NCBI GenBank assembly: GCA_038373865.1
Contig: JAXGGA010004739.1
Span: forward strand, 20,986-84,985
From: Uloborus plumipes
Lineage: Eukaryota > Arthropoda > Arachnida > Araneae > Uloboridae
DNA length: 64,000 bases
Reading direction: 5' to 3'
This document shows, piece by piece, positions 49,141-60,566 of the stretch. The first letter of the stretch is position 1, and each line of letters begins with the position of its first letter. The position numbers and the translations under genes are program-made. The notes under the pieces were generated by a model. That model was given only the letters and a program-made list of their open reading frames with translations, made no database searches and was not told where the DNA came from.

Positions 49141-50612
49141 ATTTAAGATGTTAATTTGCATCATTAGAAAGTATTTTGTCTTTTAGAATTTAAGTAAAAC
49201 TTTAAGTTAATTATTTAGATATAAGTTTATTAATTTATTTTTTAAAGTGAACATGTTTAGAATAATTTTAAATAATAATGATAATATACCGGTCATTTCA
49301 GCGAAAATGGTACAAATCAGTCCCGATACTTCAGAATTTTGAGAATTAATTTTAATGTTTACCACCAATTAATTATATTTTTTTATTTGTTCTCCATCTA
49401 ATTGTGTGTAACCAAGTATTATTTATTTAGGCATAAGCCATTTATAAAGGACACCCCCCCCCCAAAAAAAAAAAAATTCTTTGGCAAAAGAAGGAAAAAA
49501 TGATCTGCCCCAGCTTCAAATTGCTAGGACTTAAAATGCAATTTAAGATTAAGCTGAAATGCAACAACAAAATCATTTGCAATGCACAGCACAAAAATGC
49601 TTCTGACACCCTTTCTGCTGATTTTTATGTATGTAAACAAAAAAATCTCGGAAAAACACCTATTTATCTTTGTTCCTAGATTTTTTTTATGTTTCAAACT
49701 GTCCACTCTGTTACAAGCCTTTCAGAAATAAAATAAGCAATCGCATTCAATGTGATATTTTTTTTAATAAGTACAAGTTATGTATCTGCTTTGATTACTT
49801 TGATACTTTGAATTATATAATCAGTAACTAAGATAAGCCTAAAATTCTTTGCTGATGATAGTTAACTTGCACTGTGGGATGTCCACTCTGTTACAGTCGC
49901 ATTAATAGTGCAAAAAATATTTTTTCTTGAAATTGCAAGCAGAATTTGTTTTAGGATGCTTAGTTCATTTTATACTTGTTCTGTAATTAACTTTTCTTTA
50001 CGATTAGAAATATATTTTTCAAACCTCATTTGTCTCCTCTGTTACACAAAGTGGTCGAACTATTCAAAACCCTTAATGAATGACTCATATATACAAGCCA
50101 TTTACACTTTATTATGCACAAATAAACAGAGAATAATTTTTAAATCAATGATTAGTTGGCGAAAATTACTTCATTTGATAAACTTAACTCGACAATTTCA
50201 GACAACATTTGTACCATTTTGGCTGGAATAACCCATAAATATAACATTTGCATCTCGGAATGTATCTTTATTTTTCAAAATGAAGTTGAATTTCGAGGTG
50301 ATCGTTTAAGAATTAGTTTATTAATTTGTTTTTAAAAAAGTGAATATGTTTAGCATGACCCTTAATGTATTTAAAATGATAATTTGCCACTTTTAAGAAT
50401 GTGTATCTTAATTTTTTGGAACTAAAGTAAAATTTCAAGTTGATTATTTAAGTAAAGTTTACTCATTTGTTTTTTAAAAAGTGAACAACTTTAGCATACC
50501 TCTTAAAAGAGTATTTAAACTGCTGATTTGAATCTTCAGAAAACATGTTCCTTTGTTTTTTGGAGTTATATAAAATTTTTAACTGATTATTTGAGTATAA
50601 CTTTATTATTAT
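49141..50612 (+). repeat. Diverged ~143-bp tandem repeat, interrupted by an element
   Basis: Segments 49141-49285, 50258-50396, 50397-50540 and 50541-50612 align by eye. Each carries GA..TATTTA-AGTA-A-TTTATT-ATTTGTTTTTTAAA-GTGAACA--TTTAG. A nested element (49290-50233) splits the array. Confidence 0.7.
49290..50233. mobile_element. Nonautonomous element with repeated TGTCCACTCTGTTACA words
   Basis: Ends CGGTCATTTCAGCGAAAATGG and (reverse strand) GGGTTATTCCAGCCAAAATGG then TACAAA are inverted repeats of about 26 bp. Three similar words occur inside: TGTCCACTCTGTTACA at about 49700 and 49880, and TGTCTCCTCTGTTACA at about 50031. The end style, GG(G)..ATTCCA followed by a repeated internal word, recalls 12632-15679. 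Flanks ATAATATA and ATAAATAT are only roughly alike. Confidence 0.65.
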
Positions 50613-51376
50613 TATTATTATTTAACACACTGGTCCTGTTTTAATATTTTCTTCTTTAACTTATATGTTAGAAAAATTACATGCATATTATTCTTTAAAA
50701 AAAAGAATTTCAAAGCAAAATTTTGCTTTATATTATTGCAAAATAAGAAATAAGAAAATGTGTTACTTTGTAATGAAGTTTAAATTCATAAAATTCTAAT
50801 AAAATATGTATCAATTCGAAAAAAAAAAAAACTTATCTGAGCTTAGTTTTTTTTCCTTTTTTCTTTCTTTGTTTCTTTCTTTTTTTTAATATTGGTGAAA
50901 TATTTAATAACTATCATTTACGTAGAAACCTATTGAAATGATATTGAAACAGAAAAGCTTTAAAATTTAAACTAAGAATAATTAAAAGTTTAAACTTTGA
51001 GTATATACAGAAATATTTAATTCAATCTTTTAAAGTTTCGTCTATTTTGATAAAAATACATAATTTAGAAAGAAATCACAATATGCTAGTGTTTCATTTC
51101 ATATGTAGCGCTACTCCTGTACAAATAAAATAGAGGCTTTAAAAATTAATTTAAATGTATTTAACATGTTCTTAAAGAAATTATGCGAGAAACAACTTTG
51201 ATTTATTGTTTTGAAGCTGCATTACATAAAAATAAGCGAACATGCAATGTAATTGTAATGCCGGATATTCGCAGGATATCCGGCCGGATATCCGGTATCC
51301 GGCGTGTGGTGAGCCTCCGGATATCCGATATCCGGTATCCGGCAAAATCACTATCCGGTCCATCCCTAATAATAAC

Positions 51377-52504
51377 ATATAATGTTTCCTTTTTGAAAAC
51401 AAAAATTCTCTCTGAATGTGTTGTTGTCTTTACAAGCCTTCTACAATAAAAATAACTAGAAAGAAAATAATAAAATAAAGTTTTAGGAGAATTAAAACTA
51501 CAAGCTATAAGCACAAAACTTTCAATTTCATACAAAAACCTTTAATATTTGTTGTGAAAATTATTTTGAAAAATATGGTATAGAGATCTGATACAATAGC
51601 GACATCCTATTTCAAATTGAATGTGTACATAAAATTACAACACAATAATTTAATTGTGTATGCAGCTAGTACAATGTACGCCACTGCTAGTACAAAGTTC
51701 TTCTTGGGCAAGCGACCTGTGCTTGCGAAGGGAGGCAAATTTTGTCACATCAAAATAAAAAAATATACATAAATGTTTTTTCAGTTTTGTAAGACGCAGT
51801 GACGGCTTAGGGGAATCAAGCCCGGGTCTGTGCCGAAGTTATGCTAAGTCACTAACTCCTATCATTCAGAAACAAAATTTCAATTCAAAATAACTGCATG
51901 AGTTTTTAGTAGAGTGCACAAATTTCTTATGAAAAACTATTATTTGTTATTGCACAAGACATGCTACATTTCATATGAGAAAAAAGGCTAACCTTCAAAT
52001 GCAAGGTGGGGGAATCATACATACATAAAATAAATACCTCTTTTTCTTTTTTTTGTTAAAATTTTGTCAGAAAAACTAGAAAAGTAGCATGTCTCAATAA
52101 TGCATTCATCATTTTATATATAGCCTTATTTTCTATATACTTTGCTATTATACTGAGTCTCAGTACAAAAATATATTTATAAAGAATATATCTTCAGATT
52201 TTTAGAATTATATAGCAAGTTTACGAAAATTGTAGTACATGTATCATTTGACTTTCTATAGATATTAAGGATTAAAAACAAATTTTAATTATATTGCTAT
52301 ACACAGTGGGCAGTGTTTCAGCTGCATTTATGCCTTAAGACATCAATCTACGCTCATCTCTTTGTCTCTCTCTATATATGTATGTACATAAAATTTAAAA
52401 TGCATAAAAATATTAAAATAAGTTATATTTCTGTTGAGTATAATATCACTAGTTTAGATAAAATTGTTGAAATTGAAATAGGAATACTTGAAAAAACTAT
52501 CATG
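51377..52504. other. Intergenic AT-rich stretch
   Basis: No gene or complete mobile element was recognised. Confidence 0.5.
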
Positions 52505-52801
52505 CAGGGGCGCCCAAAATTTAAATTTTGGGAATGGAAAATTCACAATTTGCCGAATGAAATTCCGGACCCTGCTGAATGATAAAATACGAGCATGTAT
52601 ACATATCATACATGCGTAACATCTAGTAATAAGATTAATTAGGCATGATTAAAAAACAAATTAGAAAAAAAAAAAACAGAATTTTTTTAGTTCAGTAATT
52701 ATGTACTAAAAATTTCCGAATTGTCTGCAAAATTTGGCAAAAGAGGAATTTTTTTGGGAGGCCACAGTGACCTCCTGTGAACTCCCATTGAAGCGCCCCT
52801 G
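52505..52801. mobile_element. hAT-type MITE, 297 bp, related to the 9661-10437 family
   Basis: Ends CAGGGGCGC and GCGCCCCTG. The right part holds GGAGGCCACAGTGACCTCCTGTGAACTCCCATTGA, compare GAGGTCACACTGACCTCCCATTGA at 10368-10391. Flanks CTATCATG and CTATTACT are an imperfect 8-bp duplication. Confidence 0.75.
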
Positions 52802-54928
52802 CTATTACTTGGTAAGTAATATTTTGTGGACGGAATAAATCTACAAAATTTCACTATTCATGTCCAATCATGATTCCAATTTTAATTTTAAATTTCAAAA
52901 AAAAAAAAAATAAATAAAATAAAAAAACAAAAACAAATAACATCATCCGAAAAACTATCATATACATAATAAAACAAAAGAGGAAAGTTTAAAAGTTACA
53001 GAGCATATTTAAATAATTCATTGTTTTATAAAATATGCTAAAGCAAACTTGATTTCATTTTAAAATCATTATTGCGACTATATATTAGGCAAAAAATAGT
53101 ATTTAAAAAAGTAAGTACAAAACAATCAACAAAAATTAATAAAATTATGTCAATGACATTCTCAAAAGTTTATATGATTGAAATGGTAAAATTCGTAAAT
53201 TTTAAAAAACATAATCAAAAATGCTATACACAACACTAAGACAGTAGTTTTCGAAAACTATTAATTTTGTAATGTAATCAAGAATTAATTTTTGAATGAA
53301 AATACTCATGACAGAAACCACCACTAAACAAATAAGAAATTCAACATAAAAGGAATTTCATGTATACATCAAAATTATGCAATCTGATGATGACTAGATT
53401 AGATAGGAAAAATATTCAATACATTTTAATATGAAATGATTAACAATTCAAAGGCTCAACAATACCTAAGTAACTTATGCAATACAAAAGTTTTCCACAC
53501 ATAATACGTCCTATGTTGAGAATAAAATGGCACAGGATAAAGCGCACAGAATGATTTGGTAGCTGCACTAAAATTTGACTAGCAAATTAGTTAACATATC
53601 TAAAAAATGGAATGCATTTTAGATTTATGATAGAAAAAAATCAAAAGAAATGTTAAATATTCAGCAGTATTTGTCAATAACTAACAGTGTTATTCTGTAA
53701 TTACATACCTTCTAGTAATCTTCAAAGGGAACTAGTATAAATCATAAACATGATTCTAAAAGATAATAAAATTAAATAAGATACAAATAAACAATGGTTG
53801 AATATAATCTTTGGTTGGTTTCATTGGGTTTTATGGCCCAATAGCCTTTATAGGCTATACTGCGCCTGAAATAAAATCTTTAATACATTTTGCAATACAG
53901 AAATTTATCTGGGTGAGGGTGTGAATTTCAGATAAATAGTAACTCTATCAAAAGTTCAATCAAATGATACTTTCCAAACAAGTTTAAAATCATCATCTTC
54001 AGAGCTTTCTGTAATATATCACAGTTTACTTCCAAGTGGTTCTACCCTCACGTATGTGACATTTGTTTGTTTTTTCAAAATTCGTTTTTATTAGCTCAGC
54101 ATCAAAAGCATCGCTCAATATTATCTTCTTTTAGATCCATTTTTAAAACAATTACATGCAAGGTGTAATTATTCTCAGTTTTTTATCACCGAATATTAAT
54201 TTTACATAACTAGTAACATGTGTGATAACTGAAAAAAGAAATTTTAGCACACTTTACAAGTTTAATAACAATAATAATTAACAATATGCACATAGGAAGC
54301 AAAGAAAAGACTATCCTAGTACTTTTTGTTTTCTTCATGTCACTAAAGCTTAAGATCATTAAACCAAGTAGAAGTTTTTCAGATTTGTCATTCAAATATG
54401 TTTTAAACCTGAAATGAATCAATGCAAGTTTGAAATAACCCTGATGTTCTACAGTTGAAGTTTTTCAGGGTTTGCAGCTAGCCCTCAAAAATTGAAACGA
54501 CTGTCCACTTATGAAGCAGCAATATTTAATATCAAAAGCGCTTTCAAATATTATTTTTGGTTATACAAATGGAAGGATTTCTGATGGGAAAAGACCAGAA
54601 GAAATGGAAAAAAAAAAAAACTGGAATTCTAGAAAAAAAAAAGAGTTAGAAGGTATATAATTACTTAATATTTATAAATTAAGGAAGTAAATATCTTGTG
54701 AGTTTGTTGAAAATTACAAAATATGAAATTATTTTTTATGTTACTAATCAACAGCAAAAATAATCATGAGAATAAATAAATAATTTATAAAAACAATTTC
54801 AAAATCCAAATACAAAACTATAGTATGATAAAAACATTACAAACCGTAACAATTTTTGATTTCAAAAATGAATACAAAACCTTTAAAAGATATTCCGTAT
54901 GTCTTAAATTACGATTCAAGCAGAAAAG
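52802..54928. other. Intergenic stretch including the MAPK15 3' side
   Basis: Mostly AT-rich. A GC-richer snippet at 53813-53870 (GGTTTTATGGCCCAATAGCC, GGCTATACTGCGCC) stands out but was not identified. The MAPK15 3' UTR must lie in the right part. Confidence 0.45.
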
Positions 54929-57900
54929 TCACCATTTTTTCTCTCTTAATGACTTCAAAGCTGTTACTGTAATTGTCCCATATGTAAGATCTTGACTGTA
55001 GCTTTGAAGTGCTGCTTTCGCTGAACTACACATGGAGTGATTCGCCAAGTTCCCAAACTGCTTCTTTCCTACTTTTCTCTCAGGTCTTTTATCTGCAGAT
55101 GTTGCAGTAGAAGAATCCTAACAAAGAATTAGGAAGGAATAAGTGAACTTTTCAAAATATTAGTTTTAACTCAAGCTCCATCAAACAATTGATTACAATG
55201 ATTGATTAAAACAAGTACTAAGATTAAATTGAAATTAAAAAAAAAAAAAAACGACTCTGATTGCGGATCTCATATTAAAACGAGCTACACTGCTCAGAAA
55301 GCATTGCAAATTTAAATATATTTAAGTTTTTTCAAGCACACATGGTAAACACACGGAAAAAAAAAGATAATCCTTACTAGTTAATTTCGCCAGTTGCAAA
55401 AGCGTAATTAAGAAGGGAAATCCTTATTCTAAAGTCAAGTACAAGTATTTTAATTGCTAAAAAATAAAACCTGGCAACAGATAAACATTTTTAATTATTA
55501 AGTTTTCTTTCCTTGTCGGCCAACAGTAACATTGGTTTCCAATTGCGTAAATAAAGCCCTAGCTTATTTGCTAAAGATTATAATCTGAGTTCTACATGAC
55601 ATGGAAGTTCCAAACACATTCTAGCAGAAGCAGAAAAAATTGCTCCTTCTTTTGGTACCATTGTTTTAAATTTTCAAGCAAGTTTTCACAACAAAAACTG
55701 TAATAAACGTTTTTCAGGTTTTTAATTAATATCTTTGTTAATGTCATCCAAAGACGCAATCGAGCTATGAACAACTAACTCAACTCTCTTTCAAACTACT
55801 TCCAAACTTTTTCCAAAATCGGCCCATCCGTTTAGTTGGTAGAGTGCCATAGATACGTCAAACTTATAACACTCTTCCTTGTTGCATTGGGGGTTAAAAA
55901 GGTACAACTTTAAAATGATGTACTATATTATTTAATAATAAGCATTCTAGCACAATAGCTCATAAGATAACTGATTCAGTGGATTTTGTATTAAATTTAG
56001 TAAGAACAATTGTTTAAACTTCTGCTTTTCTTCACGGACGATTTTACTTATTGTAACATTTATGCTGAAATGTTTACTTAAAAGTAGCAACTCAATAGAA
56101 CACTAAGCATATTTTATTAACAAGCGGTAAGACACATACAAAGACAATTCTATTAATTTAATTAATTTTAAATGGCACTGTTGTCAAACGCTAAGTAATA
56201 AAAGCATTAAGAGGTTACAGTTATTATAACACTTATATAGTTGGAAAAGCACTTACAGCTGTTGCAACTTGCCCCCGCAAAATAACCGGATGTTTGAAAC
56301 CAAGACTGAATTTCCCTCTTTCAGACAAGAAAGGGGGAGTTAATGTTTTCCTTGCCACAGGTGCCATGGGTTGCTTTTTTGCGATTTGACTCCTCAGCAG
56401 AGCTTCTTTTCGTTCCTGAAAAGGCATTTTTTAAATTGCTAGTGATGTATATATATAGTTATTTTTTTAAAAAACATAACAGGTTCTCTTAGGAGCAATA
56501 ATTTTCTACAAGAGTGTACTAAATTAAAAAAATTAAGAATAATTAATAAATGTTGGAGAGAAAATGTATTTTGTTTCTTTTCAGTTAAATTCATGTTGGA
56601 TTGTTGTTTACTGATATTTTCAACAGCAGTTTGGACTATTCTAATAATAAATAGCTTACCAAAACAGACTGAATAAAATTAAGTTCTTCAAACCTATTCT
56701 TCTGGTAGGACTTGGGTACAAAGACATGGAGTGAACCCCACATGGAGTGTTGCACCCATGGCCAAAAAAGTGTTTGAAAAAAAATAATAAACAAGTAAAA
56801 TGATATTGAAAGCTTTGATTTTTTTTTATTTTGGCAAATGTTGCCAAAGCTAAGCTGTAGATTCTGATCGAATTTTCTAAGATCAATTACATTTTCAGTG
56901 ACCAGCAAAACTTGAAAAGTAAATTACGTCCACAAACACTGCAGCATCAGCTATAAGTTAAAGGTTATTTTTTCTTTTAGCAAAGTATATTCAAAAACAT
57001 GTTCTTCAAACTGAAATTATTCACTGCATTAAATAAGCAAATTTGATTTGCTTAAGATTCAGCAGAACACACAAAATGTATGTATATAGGGTAGGAGGCA
57101 ACAGTATTAAGAAAGAGATGTAGGATCTCTACGTTTGTTACTCAATTTTGTTTGTTTCTCACTTTTTCTCTTTTATTTTTGTTTGAAAATATATAAATTA
57201 CATTTAAATAAAAATTTTAGGGCAAAAATAAATTTATAGAACACCTGGTTTTTCTTATTAGCCAATTCGAATGGAAATAAACAACCAAAAGAAGTCCATT
57301 TAAAATACATAAATAATGTTAATGTATAAATTTTAAGAGTTTAATCACATTATGAAACATTATTGCTAACTTACATCTATGGTAGGAATTTCATCAAAGG
57401 TTCGATGCTTCACAAATATTCTTCTTTCATTTCTTTTATCTACATGAAATATTGATGAATGATAATATCATTAATGGACATATAAAAATTGCATAATCGC
57501 AAAACTATCATTAGTTTTTCTTTTCCAACTTCATAGTTTCTAAACTATTTTTATAATATTTAGAGTTTTAAGTAGTAAGAGAATTAGACTAAGTAGGAAT
57601 TTTTAGTTAACTTGAACAAAAGTTATAGATTGATTACAAAGTGACATAACTTTTCAAAGAAAATTTAAGTCCTCTAAAATACAATTTATTGGGGTTGTCT
57701 GTAATGATGATGGCAACAGGGTCTACATACACAATAGTAACAATATGAAAGCTTTAGAAATGCTTAAGTTTGAAGATAATGTTCAGATTTTACTGCCGTG
57801 TGAAAAGTTTCCATTAATTCTCTGTATGCATTTTTAGTTGGTTTGAATTCTTAGAAAAATAAAATAAAAATTCTTGAGCGACTGGCAACACATAGAGTGT

Positions 57901-59307
57901 AATCTTTAAATGTAGTATTTTTAACAGGACTTTACTAGTAAATATCAAAAAATATACAATGTTAGCAATTGTAATTCCATACCTAAACTTCAGGCACATA
58001 TTCCTAGAGTACATTCCTTCTTCATGATTTAGAAAAACATAATACAATGTAAGGATTTAATTTTTTTCTGCTTTAAAAGTCAGTATTTTTTTATTTAATT
58101 ATTCATTTTTGTACTTCGTAACTCACAATTATATGTTGGTAAATAATTACTTTTTTTTCCCCTTCAAATATGTGATCAATGCATGTGACATTATGGCACA
58201 TTGTCTGTTTTGATCAAAAAGAACAATTTGTTAGTCAATTTACCTGCATATGAGGGCATTTGTATGGGTGGCATGGGTGAAGTGCTCTTTTTTTCAGAAT
58301 TACCAGCAATCATCTAAATTACAAATAATAACATAATTATTTCAGAGCAGAGTTATACAAAATGTAATTACAAAATCTGTTTAGAAATTTAATTATTTTC
58401 AAATTTTACTCCATTGAATAGTGGAATTAGACGACGAATCTTGAAGTGGAATTAAGTTCTAGTCAGATAATGTGAGTACAATTAATTCATGAATAGTGAG
58501 TGAAATTGAATTAAAAAACTATATATTCTTCAGCTTAACCATAGTTCGTCTTATCTGAACAGTGATAAACAACAAGCAATAGGACAAGGATCAGAAACGC
58601 AGTTCGTCTTGGCAGTAATTCATCTCAGCGTGTCCAAAGCAACTTTATCAGAAAAGGTATGCTGAAATAACAGCAATAGCAAAGATAAGAGAAAAAAATT
58701 GTGTACAGTAGACACTCATATGTGGGGGTAACTTTCCAAAAAAATCAAAATTGCATAAATTAAGACAGAATAGTAGTGTTCAAATAAATGTTAGGTTTGA
58801 CAAATTTACAAAAAAAAAAAAAAAAAAAAACCTTCATTCTAGTGATAAATAAATATATAATACATTAACTATGTCATTACTTTCGACACATATTTTCACA
58901 ACATATGTAGTAAAAACATGAACAAACTTGGTGTTTATCAAAAAGAGCTGGTTTTGATAGTCCTTTGGCAGTCTTATTATTTTTTTTCTGTAGTTCTTTG
59001 GAGGGCATTAACACATCTATGATCACCTGCATTACTTTCGTGACTGGCATTTCCTTCACTAACAAATCAGAAAGATTGTTCAAGCTCATTTATTGGCATG
59101 CCAAAAATTAAGTTCATTGCATGTTATCTGCAATCTCAGCGGTTCAGATATTTAAAGAGGCAAAAATTTTCTGTCTGCAATGTTGCATTTGCGTAAAATC
59201 AAAACTCATCCACGTAAAACAGAATGAGGATATCAAAACTTAAACTTTGAAAAATCAAATCTGCCCAAAATCAGGATCTACTGTGTGTGTGTGTGTATGT
59301 ATGTATA

Positions 59308-59369
<62 letters not shown>

Positions 59370-60531
59370 TGGCGTGCCGTCCATGGACCAGAGGGACTAG
59401 GCTAGTCCCTTAAATAATCGACCAGTCAAAAAAGTAAAAAATGTTTACACTAAGACATTAATTTTATATTTGAAATGTTTGCAAGCAAAAATGAAGGAGA
59501 ATGCCTCCTCTCGTAAAGCGCTAATTCTTCAAAGAGCCTCCTATTCCTCTGTTTCTCCCGCGTTTGCGTCGCTAGCCCCGACTTGCTCGAGCGAAGGACC
59601 AGTAGACAGAAGCCTGTTCCCTTCAAGTCATTATAGCTTGCTCGAAATTTGGCGTTCGCTCGGAAGCTTATATTTGATCAATTAACACCTTTACCAAATA
59701 CTCTGACGATCCTTGTTTTAGGGCCTTTTGTGAAGGTTTCAAAGTGAGTTTCAAGACCAGCAAACCGACTGCTAAAAACTATTTTCCTCTTTCTACTCTT
59801 AATTTTAATTTATGACAGGGGACTCGGTTGTAGAAGCAAGTCCCCTGCTGGACATCACGGACGAGCATGCGCAGTTCAACCGATTAGTCAAGAGCTCCGC
59901 CGAAAATCGCTTTATGTGTTTAGTTTAGAAGATACTTAAACAAACTTTTTCATTTCTTTCTTCCTTTTTTAAAGGGAATAGGCGAAGCTTCCTCCATCCA
60001 CTGTTTCTCTTGTTGTTATTGTTATTGTTATTATATATTTTTTTAACTGCTCTTAAATAAAGGACTTTGGAGTTACTAATTTTGTTATGATGTGAGCAAA
60101 TGAAGCAACAAAATATACTTTTGTAAGTGAAACAGAATTTTCACCTTGTTGAAAATCTTTTTTTATTATTTTATAATTATTTTTTAAAGTCAGCTCGTAA
60201 CATTTACTGTCAAATTATTTTAAAAACACATAATGCGTATGGGATTTTTTTAGCAGCTTGATTTATTTGGTATTCAACATTTTTCATTCAGCCTCACCAT
60301 GAGACATGATTTGTAAATTTCAAATTTAATTTTGTTTCCTTTGAAGAATTTTTTTTATGATTAGGTTTTCCAAGCATTAAATACAAATCGTTTAAATTTT
60401 TATTTATTTTTATGTAACTAAATTGGCGAATGTCAACATTTACCAGATTTATGCATTAGAGAGTAACATAAAAAATATATGCCCTGTTAACAACTGGTCC
60501 CCTTTAAAATATTGCTCCGCACGCCACTGAT

Positions 60532-60566
<35 letters not shown>

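Larger units (their letters stand above)
47971..51368. mobile_element. 3.4-kb nonautonomous hAT with CCGGATATCC-rich ends
   Basis: Ends TAGGGATGGACCGGATATCC and (reverse strand) TAGGGATGGACCGGATAGTG, with a perfect 8-bp duplication ATAATAAC (47963-47970 and 51369-51376). About 170 bp of the left end and about 110 bp of the right end are arrays of CCGGATATCCGG/CCGGTATCCGG words, probably transposase-binding sites. The AT-rich interior has no recognisable transposase. It holds a diverged ~143-bp tandem repeat and another nested element. Confidence 0.93.

Noticed and set aside
51183..51535. Open frames rich in ISGYR/RISDIR repeats
   Set aside because: They translate the CCGGATATCC array at the right end of the hAT element.
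53813..53870. GC-richer snippet with GGCCCAATAGCC and GGCTATACTGCGCC
   Set aside because: It looks like a repeat fragment, but neither inverted ends nor a second copy was found in the window.
59470..59685. GC-richer open frame inside the 1163-bp hAT
   Set aside because: No hAT transposase motif was seen, and the frame is short and of mixed low-information composition.
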